DNA of 64,000 nucleotides. Origin: Bordetella genomosp. 13 (GTDB lineage: Bacteria > Pseudomonadota > Gammaproteobacteria > Burkholderiales > Burkholderiaceae_B). The position numbers and the translations under genes were made by a program. This document shows positions 55,419 through 63,202 of the stretch, one piece after another (position 1 is the first letter of the stretch; every line of letters begins with the position of its first letter). The stretch spans positions 3,348,001-3,412,000 of the forward strand of contig NZ_CP021111.1 of the NCBI RefSeq assembly GCF_002119665.1, in the 5' to 3' direction. Below the pieces are notes generated by a model. That model searched no databases. It had not been told where the DNA came from and saw only the letters and a list, made by a program, of their open reading frames with translations.

Positions 55419-56469
55419 GCGGCAGCTCCACCCAGCAACGGCCGGCAGCGTGGGCGCCCAGCAGGGCATCCCCGGTTTCAGCGGAAACGATGGAATGCAG
55501 CGTGGTGCCGGGCATGCCCTCGGGCTGCAGCGACATGCGGTAGCCGCGACCCAGGAACACGCCGTCCAGCACATCGGCCAGCATGGCATTGGCAGCGCCT
55601 TCGGGCCGCGTCGCGCTGACGCGCACCGACTCCGGCCGCAGGAACAGCCGGCCCGCCGCGTCGTCCAGAGGCTGCGCGACCGCGAGCACGTGCCGTCCCA
55701 CGCGCGCCCGATGGGACTCGACGCGCTCGTAGCGCAGCCAGTTCGCCTCGCCCACAAAGTCCGCGATGAACGCGGACTTCGGCGCGCGATAGAGTTCGCG
55801 CGGCGTGCCCACCTGCTCGATCACGCCCGCGCGCATCACCGCGATGCGGTCGGCCATCACCATGGCCTCTTCCTGGTCGTGCGTGACCATCAGCGTGGTG
55901 ATGGACAGGCGGCGCTGCAGCGCGCGCAGCTCGCCGCGCAGATGGTCGCGCACGCGCGCGTCCAGCGCCGACATGGGCTCGTCCAGCAGCAGCAGCGACG
56001 GCGCGGGCGCCAGCGCGCGCGCCAGCGCGACCCGCTGCTGCTGGCCGCCCGAGATCTGCCCGGGGTACTTTCCGGCGATGCCGGCCAACCCCACCATCTC
56101 GAGCATCTCGGCCACGCGGGCCACCACCCTGGCGCGCTGAGTCAGCCGCCCGCTGAGCCCGTAGCCCACATTCTGGGCAACGGTGAGATTGGGAAACAGC
56201 GCGTACGACTGGAACAGGATGCCGTAGTCGCGCGCCTGCGGCGGCGCGGTGGAAATATCGCGCCCGCCCAGGACGATGGCGCCGCCGTCCTGCGGCTCGA
56301 GCCCGGCAATGGCGCGCAGCAGCGTACTCTTGCCGCAGCCCGACGGGCCCAGCAGGCACACCAGCTCGCCCGCGTGAATGTCGAGCGACACGTCGGACAG
56401 GGCAAGCTGGGCGCCGTATCGTTTGACCAGGTTGCGCACCGACAGGAACGCCTGCTCGTGATGTGGCAT
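55393..56469 (-). CDS. 2-aminoethylphosphonate-type ABC transporter ATP-binding protein
   Basis: This 358-residue ABC ATPase has Walker A GPSGCGKST (41-49), the Q-loop LFQSYALFPNLTVAQN, the signature ISGGQQQRVALARAL, Walker B LLLLDEPMSALD and the H-loop TLMVTHDQEEAMVMA. A C-terminal TOBE-like domain follows after about residue 250. It is the first gene of the operon ATPase-permease-phnX-binding protein-FAD oxidoreductase. It is divergent from a LysR regulator, and the gap holds a palindromic site at 56531-56556. Confidence 0.9.
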   Translation of the reverse strand: MPHHEQAFLSVRNLVKRYGAQLALSDVSLDIHAGELVCLLGPSGCGKSTLLRAIAGLEPQDGGAIVLGGRDISTAPPQARDYGILFQSYALFPNLTVAQNVGYGLSGRLTQRARVVARVAEMLEMVGLAGIAGKYPGQISGGQQQRVALARALAPAPSLLLLDEPMSALDARVRDHLRGELRALQRRLSITTLMVTHDQEEAMVMADRIAVMRAGVIEQVGTPRELYRAPKSAFIADFVGEANWLRYERVESHRARVGRHVLAVAQPLDDAAGRLFLRPESVRVSATRPEGAANAMLADVLDGVFLGRGYRMSLQPEGMPGTTLHSIVSAETGDALLGAHAAGRCWVELPHDALRAYA

Positions 56470-56530
56470 GACGACTCCTTTCGCGCCAGAACAAGTACCC
56501 AGCAGTATCGGAGCTGCGCATGCACCATTT

Positions 56531-56556
56531 ATTACACTTCTCGAAAGTGCAGTAAT
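56531..56556. promoter_or_regulatory. Candidate LysR operator in the phosphonate cluster
   Basis: CACTT-CTCGA-AAGTG (56535-56549) is a dyad flanked by ATTAC on one side and GTAAT on the other, giving nested inverted repeats in the 150-bp gap between the ATPase and LysR genes. Position and AT-rich symmetry fit a LysR activation site for both directions. Confidence 0.5.
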
Positions 56557-56619
56557 GAAACCATCAAGGAATTTTGGTGAACTGGCCGGCTCGCATTCTC
56601 ACGACAGGTCCCGCGTACC

Positions 56620-57498
56620 GTGCTGGTCGCCGAATTGAAATCCTTCTACGCCGTGGCGCGCTGCGGCACCGTCACCAAGGCCGCCGCCCAGCTGGGCGTC
56701 AGCCAGCCCACCGTCACGGCCCAGCTGCGCCAGCTGGAATCGCGCTACGGTCTCGAGCTGTTCCACCGCCAGGGCCGCGGCCTACACCTTTCGGAGGCCG
56801 GCAGAAGGCTGATGCCGCTGGTCGAGAAACTGGTGCAGCAGGAAACCGAGATCGAGTTCCGGCTGCGCGACGCCAGCGACCTGCGCGAGGGCCTGCTGCG
56901 CGTCGGCGCCACGGGCCCGTACTACATCATGGACACCGTGCAGCGCTACAACCAGCGCTACCCCGGCGTGGACCTTGCGCTGACCATCGGCAACTCGCAA
57001 TCCATGCTGCAGGCCCTGCACGATTACCGCATCGAGGTCGCCACCTCCTCGTTCCTGATGCAGGACGCGCACCTGTACCGCCGCCACATCGCCGTCGATC
57101 CATTGCGCGTGGTGGTGCATCGCTCGCATCCGTTGGCGGGGCGGGCGTCGGCCAGCCTGGCCGAGATCGGCGAATACACCCTGCTGCTTCGCGAGCCGGG
57201 CTCGATGACGCGGCAACTGACGGAGCAGGCCTTGCGGGACGCGGGCGTCAGCCCGAGGCGGACGCTCGAGATCGGCAGCCGCGAGTCGATCCGGCAGGCG
57301 GTGCTGGTGAACCTGGGGATCAGCCTGATTCCGACGCGCGAAATACCGGCGCATACTGAACTTGCCACCCTGGCGGTGGCAGGCCCCGAAATTCTCATGC
57401 ACGAGTATCTCTATTGCCTGCGCGAGCGCCAGCCCGCGCAGCTGATCGCCCGCTTCCTCGAGATGGCGCCCGCCGCCGACACGGGAAGCACCGGCTGA
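56620..57498 (+). CDS. LysR-family regulator of the phosphonate cluster
   Basis: This 292-residue LysR regulator starts at GTG (MLVAELKSFYAVARCGTVTK) and has its helix-turn-helix at about 1-60 (AAAQLGVSQPTVTAQLRQLE), then an effector domain beginning LLRVGATGPYYIMDTVQ. It is divergent from the transporter operon and lies 13 bp before the HD-domain oxygenase, so it probably activates both in response to an aminophosphonate. LysR regulators occupy the same place in other phnX or phnZ clusters. Confidence 0.88.
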   Translation: MLVAELKSFYAVARCGTVTKAAAQLGVSQPTVTAQLRQLESRYGLELFHRQGRGLHLSEAGRRLMPLVEKLVQQETEIEFRLRDASDLREGLLRVGATGPYYIMDTVQRYNQRYPGVDLALTIGNSQSMLQALHDYRIEVATSSFLMQDAHLYRRHIAVDPLRVVVHRSHPLAGRASASLAEIGEYTLLLREPGSMTRQLTEQALRDAGVSPRRTLEIGSRESIRQAVLVNLGISLIPTREIPAHTELATLAVAGPEILMHEYLYCLRERQPAQLIARFLEMAPAADTGSTG

Positions 57499-57511
57499 AA
57501 GGAGTAATACC

Positions 57512-58075
57512 ATGGCCCTGAGCCTGTGCGACATCGAACGGGTTTTCCTCGAGCGCGGCCACCGCGCCTATGACGGCGAACCCGTCAGCCACCTCCGTCA
57601 CGCGCTGCAGACCGCCACGCTGGCCGAGCAGGCCGGAGCCGGCGCCGAGCTGGTCACGGCCTGCCTGCTGCACGACCTCGGACACCTGCTGGCCGATCAT
57701 CCCGATACCCCCACGCTGCAAGGCATCGACGACAAACACCAGTATTTCGTGCTGCCGTTCCTGCGCGGACTGTTCGGCAGCGAGGTGCTCGAACCCATCC
57801 GGCTGCACGTCGAGGCCAAGCGCTATCTTGGCTTCGTCGAACCGGGCTACCTTACCCGGCTGTCGCCCGATTCGCGGCGCAGCCTGATACTGCAGGGCGG
57901 CAGCTTCGATGCCGACCAGGCCACCGAGTTCGCCGCCCTGCCCGGCGCGCCGGACGCGATCCGGCTGCGCCGCTGGGACGACCAGGCCAAGTCGGCGGAC
58001 ATGCGCACCGAACCGCTGGAGCACTTCCTGATGGTGGCCGAAAGCGTCTCCCGCGTTCCGGCCTTGCATCGCTAG
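57512..58075 (+). CDS. PhnZ-like HD-domain di-iron oxygenase of phosphonate clusters
   Basis: This 187-residue HD-superfamily protein carries all residues I would expect of PhnZ, the oxygenase that cleaves 1-hydroxy-2-aminoethylphosphonate to glycine and phosphate. They are Tyr20 and Glu23 (AYDGEPVSHL), His30, the HD pair His54-Asp55 in LLHDLGHLL, His76, and His99 with Lys103 (LHVEAKRYL). These match, with a constant offset of four for most, the iron and substrate ligands known for PhnZ. The partner 2-oxoglutarate oxygenase PhnY is not in the window. It lies 13 bp after the LysR gene on the plus strand, and a 24-bp gap separates it from sseA. Direct homology to the TIGR03276 group is likely. 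Confidence 0.82.
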   Translation: MALSLCDIERVFLERGHRAYDGEPVSHLRHALQTATLAEQAGAGAELVTACLLHDLGHLLADHPDTPTLQGIDDKHQYFVLPFLRGLFGSEVLEPIRLHVEAKRYLGFVEPGYLTRLSPDSRRSLILQGGSFDADQATEFAALPGAPDAIRLRRWDDQAKSADMRTEPLEHFLMVAESVSRVPALHR

Positions 58076-58099
58076 GGCCTGTTGACAGGCACTAGGGCG

Positions 58100-58963
58100 T
58101 CAGCCCTTGGCGACGGGCCGAGCGGGATCGGAGACCCATTCGCTCCACGAGCCGGGATACAGCCGCGAACCGCCGAGCCCCGCGACTTCCATGGCCAGCA
58201 GGTTGTGGCAGGCCGTGATGCCGGACCCGCACTGATGCACGACCGCCGACGGGTCGCGTCCACCCAGCAGCGACTCGAATTCGGCGCGCAGCCGGGCCGG
58301 CGCCTTGAAGCGGCCGTCGGCCTCGAGGTTCTCGCCGTTGGGCCGGTTCAGCGCGCCCGGGATGTGGCCGGCCACGGGGTCCATGGGCTCGACCTCGCCG
58401 CGGTAGCGATTGGCCGCCCGTGCATCCAGCACGACGAATTCGGGCCGCTCGATATTGGCCAGCACGGCCGCCGCATCCACCGAGCCGGCACGCGGCTGGC
58501 CCGCCGACACGCCGGGCAGCGGCGCCAGCGGTGCCGCCGGACCGGCCTGCACCGGCAGTCCCGCCGCATTCCAGGCCTGCCAGCCGCCGTCCAGCACGGC
58601 CACGTTGTCGTGGCCCAGCCAGCGCAGCATCCACCACAGGTGCGCGGCGAACATGCCGCCGCTGGCGTCGTAGGCCACCACCACGGTATCCGGCTGCACG
58701 CCGTGCGCGGCCATCAGGCCGGCGAAGCGGTCGCGGTCGGGCAGCGGATGGCGTCCGTTGCGGCCGGTCTTGGGCGCGGCCAGCTCTGCCTCGTGGTCGA
58801 GGTAGCGCGCGCCCGGCACGTGACCCTGCTCGAAGGCGCGGCGCCCGGCGGCGTGGTCGGTGAGATCGTGGCGGACGTCGAAGATCCGCAGCGCGCCGGT
58901 TTCGGCATCGCCGCCGGCCACGCGCGCGGACAGTTCGGAAACCGGGATCAGTGTCATGGTCAT
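58100..58963 (-). CDS. sseA: Thiosulfate/3-mercaptopyruvate sulfurtransferase
   Basis: This 287-residue rhodanese-family enzyme has two tandem rhodanese domains. The N-terminal one (about 1-145) contains FDVRHDLTD and HVPGARYLDHE. The C-terminal one carries the catalytic Cys245 in HQCGSGITACHNLLAME. The loop CGSGIT follows the C-G-S/T-G-V-T pattern of 3-mercaptopyruvate sulfurtransferases rather than thiosulfate sulfurtransferases. The start at 58963 has AGGAGC just upstream; a second ATG two codons later is possible. Confidence 0.9.
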   Translation of the reverse strand: MTMTLIPVSELSARVAGGDAETGALRIFDVRHDLTDHAAGRRAFEQGHVPGARYLDHEAELAAPKTGRNGRHPLPDRDRFAGLMAAHGVQPDTVVVAYDASGGMFAAHLWWMLRWLGHDNVAVLDGGWQAWNAAGLPVQAGPAAPLAPLPGVSAGQPRAGSVDAAAVLANIERPEFVVLDARAANRYRGEVEPMDPVAGHIPGALNRPNGENLEADGRFKAPARLRAEFESLLGGRDPSAVVHQCGSGITACHNLLAMEVAGLGGSRLYPGSWSEWVSDPARPVAKG

Positions 58964-59028
58964 GGGAAGCTCCTGGTCGGACGGGCGCGGCGCATGCCGG
59001 CCGGCCCGCGTCGGCCAGTGTATCCGGA

Positions 59029-59886
59029 CTACTTGGCGGACGCAGGCTCGCGCATCGTCCGCCACACCGACAGCAGGCCGGCGCAGATGATCATGCCCAT
59101 GCCGGCCCAGGCCAGCACGTCCAGCGTGTCGCCCCAGAACGCCATGCCGATCAGCGCGGCGAAGATGATGGTGGAGTATTGCAGCGCCGCCGTCAGCAGC
59201 GCCGAACCATGGCCGAAGGCCCGCGTCATGGCCAGTTGCCCGAACAGCCCGGCCGTGCCCACGCCCACCAGCGACAGGTAGCCGGCTAGGTCGGCGTGCC
59301 CCCATCCTTCGATGCCCAGCCCCGCAACGCTGCTGAAACAGACGGCCACCGAGAAGAACAGCACGGTGCGCCACTCGGGCTCGCCGATGCGGCCCAGCTG
59401 GCGGATCTGCAGCATGGCGATGGCCGACATGGCGCCCGCCACCAGGCCGCCGCTGGCGGCCAGCCACTGGTCTTCACCGATGCTGGGACGCAGCACGGCG
59501 ATCACGCCCAGAAAGCCCACCGCCACGGCCGCGATGCGCACCGGGTCGCGTTGCGTGCCGCCCCAGCCCAGCATCCAGCAGGCGATGAACAAGGGCGCGG
59601 TGTAGTTCAGGCTGGTGGCCGTGGCCAGCGGCAGGTGCGACAGGGCGAAGAAGCCCAGCCACATGGAAGACACCCCGGCCAGGTTGCGCCACAAGTGCAG
59701 CTTCCAGCTGGTGGGCACGATGGACTGGCGCCCGGCCCGGGCCCACAACAGCAGCAGCACCACCGAGGGAAACCCACGGAACAGCACGATCTGGGGCAGG
59801 CTGGCGCCGTGATCGGTGGACAGCTTCACGAACGACCCCATGATGGCGAACATCGCGGACGCCAATAACATCCAGAGAGCCTGCAT
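59029..59886 (-). CDS. EamA/DMT-family transporter
   Basis: This 285-residue protein has ten hydrophobic segments in two EamA repeats (MQALWMLLASAMFAIMGSFV at the start; YLSLVGVGTAGLFGQLAMTR in the second repeat). Members of this drug/metabolite superfamily export amino acids or other small molecules. The substrate is unknown. I start at MQALWML (59886); the 50 codons upstream lie in the divergent promoter and are not hydrophobic in the family pattern. It is divergent from htpX by 152 bp. Confidence 0.85.
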   Translation of the reverse strand: MQALWMLLASAMFAIMGSFVKLSTDHGASLPQIVLFRGFPSVVLLLLWARAGRQSIVPTSWKLHLWRNLAGVSSMWLGFFALSHLPLATATSLNYTAPLFIACWMLGWGGTQRDPVRIAAVAVGFLGVIAVLRPSIGEDQWLAASGGLVAGAMSAIAMLQIRQLGRIGEPEWRTVLFFSVAVCFSSVAGLGIEGWGHADLAGYLSLVGVGTAGLFGQLAMTRAFGHGSALLTAALQYSTIIFAALIGMAFWGDTLDVLAWAGMGMIICAGLLSVWRTMREPASAK

Positions 59887-60038
59887 GGGGACAGCCGCTG
59901 AGAATATAGAAATAAGGGAAAGCGATACTATACTCCCCCCCACGGCCCGTCCCGGCCGGCGCACCGCGTTCCGCGGGGAACCCGGCGCCCGGCGGGCAGT
60001 CCAACGGGTCATTCCGCTCGCATAGGAACATAACAAGC

Positions 60039-60917
60039 ATGAAGCGCATTTTCCTGTTCGTCATGACCAACATCGCGGTGTTGGTCGTGCTGTCGGCCAC
60101 CCTGCGCATCCTGGGGGTCGATCGCTACATCACGGCCCAGGGCATCAATATGTCCGCCCTGCTGGTGTTCTCGGCGGTGGTCGGCTTCACGGGCGCCATC
60201 ATCTCGCTGCTGATCAGCAAGCCCATGGCAAAGTGGAGCACCGGCGCGCGGGTCATCGACCCCAACGCGCCGGCCAGCCACCGCGAGGCCTGGCTGGTGG
60301 AAACCGTGCACCAACTGGCCGACCGCGCCGGCATCGGCCGCCCCGAGGTCGCCATCTACGAGGGCGCGCCCAACGCCTTCGCCACCGGCGCGTTCCGCAA
60401 CGATTCGCTGGTGGCCGTGTCCACCGGCCTGCTCGAAAGCATGACCGAGGAAGAAGTGGCCGCGGTGCTGGGCCACGAGGTGGCGCACATCGCCAACGGC
60501 GACATGGTCACGCTTACGCTGATCCAGGGCGTGGTCAACACCTTCGTGGTATTCCTGGCACGCCTGGTGGGCTACTTCATCGACCGCGCGGTGTTCAAGA
60601 ACGAACGCGGCATTGGGCCAGGCTACTACATCACGGTGCTGGTCTGTGAAATCATCTTCGGCATCCTGGCTTCGATCATCGTGGCCTGGTTCTCGCGCCA
60701 GCGCGAGTACCGCGCCGACGCGGGCGCCGCGCATCTGATGGGCTCTCGCGAACCCATGATCCGCGCGCTGGCCCGCCTGGGCGGCCTCGAGTCCGGCGAC
60801 CTGCCCAAGTCGTTCGAAGCGTCGGGCATCTCGGGCCGCGGCGCCGTGTCGGCGCTGTTCGCCTCGCATCCGCCCATCCAGGCGCGCATCGCGGCCCTGC
60901 AAAACCGCGCCCCGTAA
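60039..60917 (+). CDS. htpX: Membrane zinc protease HtpX
   Basis: This 292-residue inner-membrane metalloprotease removes damaged membrane proteins. The active site [10 protein letters not shown] is at about 146-155 (zinc ligands His146 and His150, base Glu147). Two helices precede it (8-26 and 38-60), and a further pair follows ([33 protein letters not shown]). The C-terminal [19 protein letters not shown] supplies the third zinc ligand. It is commonly heat- or envelope-stress-induced. It is convergent with qorA; a poly-C tract and a terminator follow. Confidence 0.96.
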   Translation: MKRIFLFVMTNIAVLVVLSATLRILGVDRYITAQGINMSALLVFSAVVGFTGAIISLLISKPMAKWSTGARVIDPNAPASHREAWLVETVHQLADRAGIGRPEVAIYEGAPNAFATGAFRNDSLVAVSTGLLESMTEEEVAAVLGHEVAHIANGDMVTLTLIQGVVNTFVVFLARLVGYFIDRAVFKNERGIGPGYYITVLVCEIIFGILASIIVAWFSRQREYRADAGAAHLMGSREPMIRALARLGGLESGDLPKSFEASGISGRGAVSALFASHPPIQARIAALQNRAP

Positions 60918-60953
60918 TCGTGCGGGTGGCACAGGGCCGCAGCAGTCCGCGGG

Positions 60954-60963
60954 CCCCCCCCCC
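60954..60963. repeat. Poly(C)10 homopolymer tract
   Basis: Ten consecutive C lie 36 bp after the htpX stop, between convergent genes. Poly-C runs of this length drive slippage in Bordetella (for example fim promoters), but this tract is neither in a coding region nor obviously in a promoter. Confidence 0.9.
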
Positions 60964-60998
60964 TTGGCAGATCCCGGCACACGGGCGATACGCAAGTG

Positions 60999-61042
60999 AA
61001 TCGGGCCGGACCGCCTCATGGCAGTCCGGCCCGATTGCTTTT
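60999..61042. terminator. Bidirectional terminator between htpX and qorA
   Basis: A perfect 12-bp inverted repeat, AATCGGGCCGGA/TCCGGCCCGATT, with a 14-base loop is followed by GCTTTT. It serves the convergent genes htpX and qorA. The T-tract is short on the plus strand. Confidence 0.75.
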
Positions 61043-61086
61043 GAAGCGCCTTGCGCCGCCCTTGCGGGGGCGGCGCGTGCGTCGCC

Positions 61087-62076
61087 TCAGTCCAGCGTCA
61101 GCACCGTGGCGCCGGTGGTCTTGCGCGAGGCCAGCGCCGACTGCGCGTCGCCGGCCTCTTCCAGCGTGTAGCGCTGGTCGATGCGCACCTTGATCTTCTT
61201 CTTGGCCACCAGGCCGAACAGTTCGTCGGCGGCCGCCTTGAGCTTTTCCTGCGTGTTGACGTGCACGCCCAGCGAAGGACGGGTGAGGTACAGGCAGCCC
61301 TTCTGGTTCAGGATGCCGACGTTCACGCCGGTGACCGGGCCCGAGGCGTTGCCGAAGCTGACCATCAGGCCGCGCGGCTCGATGCAGTCGAGCGAGGTTT
61401 CCCAGGTGTCCTTGCCCACGCCGTCATACACCACCGGCACCTTCTTGCCGCCGGTCAGCTCCAGCACGCGCTCGACCACGTTCTCGCGCGAGTAGTCGAT
61501 GGTCTGCCAGGCGCCGTTGGCGCGCGCCAGCTCGGCCTTCTCGGGGCTGGACACCGTGCCGATCAGCTTCACGCCCAGTGCCTTGGCCCACTGGCAGGCA
61601 ATCAGGCCGACGCCGCCCGCGGCCGCATGGAACAGAATGGTTTCGCCGCCCTGCAGGCGATAGGTCTGGCGGAACAGGTATTGCACGGTGAGGCCCTTGA
61701 GCATCAACGCCGCGGCCTCGTCGAACTCGATGCCGCGCGGCAGCTTGACCACCTGCGCCGCCGGCACGTTGCGCGCCTGCGCATAGGCGCCCAGCGGGCT
61801 CTGGCCATAGGCCACGCGGTCGCCCACCTTCAGGTGCCCGACCTCGGCGCCCACCGCTTCGACCACGCCGGCCGCCTCGAAGCCCAGGCCATGCGGCAGC
61901 GGATGCGGATACAGGCCGGTGCGGTAGTAGATGTCGATGAAGTTCAGCCCGGCGGCGTGCTGGCGGATGGTGACCTCGTTGGGCGCCGGAGCGGGCACCT
62001 CGACCTCGACGACCTGCAGGACTTCCGGTCCGCCATGCTTTTCGATGCGGACCGCCTTCACGAGATTGCTGGCCAT
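61087..62076 (-). CDS. qorA: NADPH:quinone oxidoreductase (zeta-crystallin type)
   Basis: This 329-residue medium-chain reductase transfers hydride from NADPH to quinones. It has the catalytic domain with NFIDIYYRTGLYPHPLP, the Rossmann segment AAAGGVGLIACQWAKALG, and DGVGKDTWETSLDCIEPRG, all QOR-type. No zinc-binding cysteines are present. The start at 62076 has AAGGAGG eight bases upstream; the upstream 22 codons are non-coding. It is convergent with htpX, and the divergent DMT gene at 62165 lies upstream on the same strand. Confidence 0.92.
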   Translation of the reverse strand: MASNLVKAVRIEKHGGPEVLQVVEVEVPAPAPNEVTIRQHAAGLNFIDIYYRTGLYPHPLPHGLGFEAAGVVEAVGAEVGHLKVGDRVAYGQSPLGAYAQARNVPAAQVVKLPRGIEFDEAAALMLKGLTVQYLFRQTYRLQGGETILFHAAAGGVGLIACQWAKALGVKLIGTVSSPEKAELARANGAWQTIDYSRENVVERVLELTGGKKVPVVYDGVGKDTWETSLDCIEPRGLMVSFGNASGPVTGVNVGILNQKGCLYLTRPSLGVHVNTQEKLKAAADELFGLVAKKKIKVRIDQRYTLEEAGDAQSALASRKTTGATVLTLD

Positions 62077-62164
62077 TGCCGGCCTCCTTTTTCTGAATGG
62101 AAACGCCAAAGCGCCCTGGCCGCCCGGCGGCCGTAGGCACACACGATTACGTGGCCGGCACGCC

Positions 62165-63121
62165 CTAGGCGGCGCGCCGGTATCCCCCCGACAGCACGAA
62201 CACGCCGGCCAGCACCAGCGCGGTGCCGGCCAGCTGCCAGACCGTGATGGGCTCGTCCAGGAACCATGCCGCCAGGAACAGCACCGATATCGGCCCCACC
62301 ATGCCCAGCAGGGCCGCGGTGGGCGCGCCGATGAGGGCCACGCCCCACATCAGCATGAACACCGGCAGCACCGTATTGAGCGTGGCGTGGACGATGGAAT
62401 ATCCGTACACGCCCGCCGGCTGCGCCAGCAGCAGCGACGCGGGATGCACGAACAGGAACTGGATCAGGCAGGCGATGCACGACACCGTCATCGCGTACGC
62501 CACCAGACGCGTGGCGCCGACACGCTTGACGATTTCGCCCGAGCAGATCAGGTACACAGCATAGCTGAGCGACGACAGGAATACGAAGAAAGACCCCGTG
62601 AACACGTCGGATCCCACACCCTGCGCCAGGTCGTGCGCGAACACCAGCACCACGCCCAGGTAAGACAGCCCCATGGCGCCCCACTGGCGCCGCAGCACCG
62701 GACGCCGGAACAGCGCGGCCGACAGCAGCACGACCATGGTGGGCGACAGGAACTGGATCAGCCGCTCGAGACTGACCGTGATGTAGCGCAACCCCAGGAA
62801 ATCCAGGAAGCTGGACAGGTAGTACCCCAGCAGGCCAAGCAGGCAGATCTGCAGCCGCTCGCGCCAGGTCAGCACGGGCAGTTCGCCGCGATCGGCCTTG
62901 CGCGATTGCCACCATGCGATGGCCGCGAAGAACGGCAGCGAGAACAGCATGCGGAAGGCGATGAGCGTGACCGCGTCGACGCCGTAGCGATACGTCAGCT
63001 TGACCACGATGGCCTTGCCGGCGAACAGAATCGCCCCCAATCCCGCCAGTAGAAAGCCCGCGAGCGCCTGGGTTGCTGGAGAGCCGAAAGCGGTGCGCGG
63101 GGATTGGGCGGTGGGATTCAT
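62165..63121 (-). CDS. EamA/DMT-family transporter
   Basis: This 318-residue protein has ten predicted helices in two EamA repeats, with ALAGFLLAGLGAILFAGKAI and PTAALLGMVGPISVLFLAAW as clear hydrophobic segments. Arginine in the first repeat (YRYGVDAVTLIAFRMLFSLP) is typical. Substrate unknown. It is divergent from another EamA gene at 63203, with 81 bp between the starts, and 88 bp upstream of qorA. Confidence 0.85.
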   Translation of the reverse strand: MNPTAQSPRTAFGSPATQALAGFLLAGLGAILFAGKAIVVKLTYRYGVDAVTLIAFRMLFSLPFFAAIAWWQSRKADRGELPVLTWRERLQICLLGLLGYYLSSFLDFLGLRYITVSLERLIQFLSPTMVVLLSAALFRRPVLRRQWGAMGLSYLGVVLVFAHDLAQGVGSDVFTGSFFVFLSSLSYAVYLICSGEIVKRVGATRLVAYAMTVSCIACLIQFLFVHPASLLLAQPAGVYGYSIVHATLNTVLPVFMLMWGVALIGAPTAALLGMVGPISVLFLAAWFLDEPITVWQLAGTALVLAGVFVLSGGYRRAA

Positions 63122-63202
63122 GCGATCATTTTATATTTGGCGGCGCGCGCCGCTTGCCGCCGCATCCTCACACAGGCCGGGCCTCGCGCGCCGGCGCAGC
63201 CC

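Noticed and set aside
60920..61193. Plus-strand short frames across the poly-C tract
   Set aside because: Considered as a phase-variable gene switched by the poly-C run, but the product would be low-complexity Arg/Ser/Ala, end in the terminator and overlap qorA antisense.
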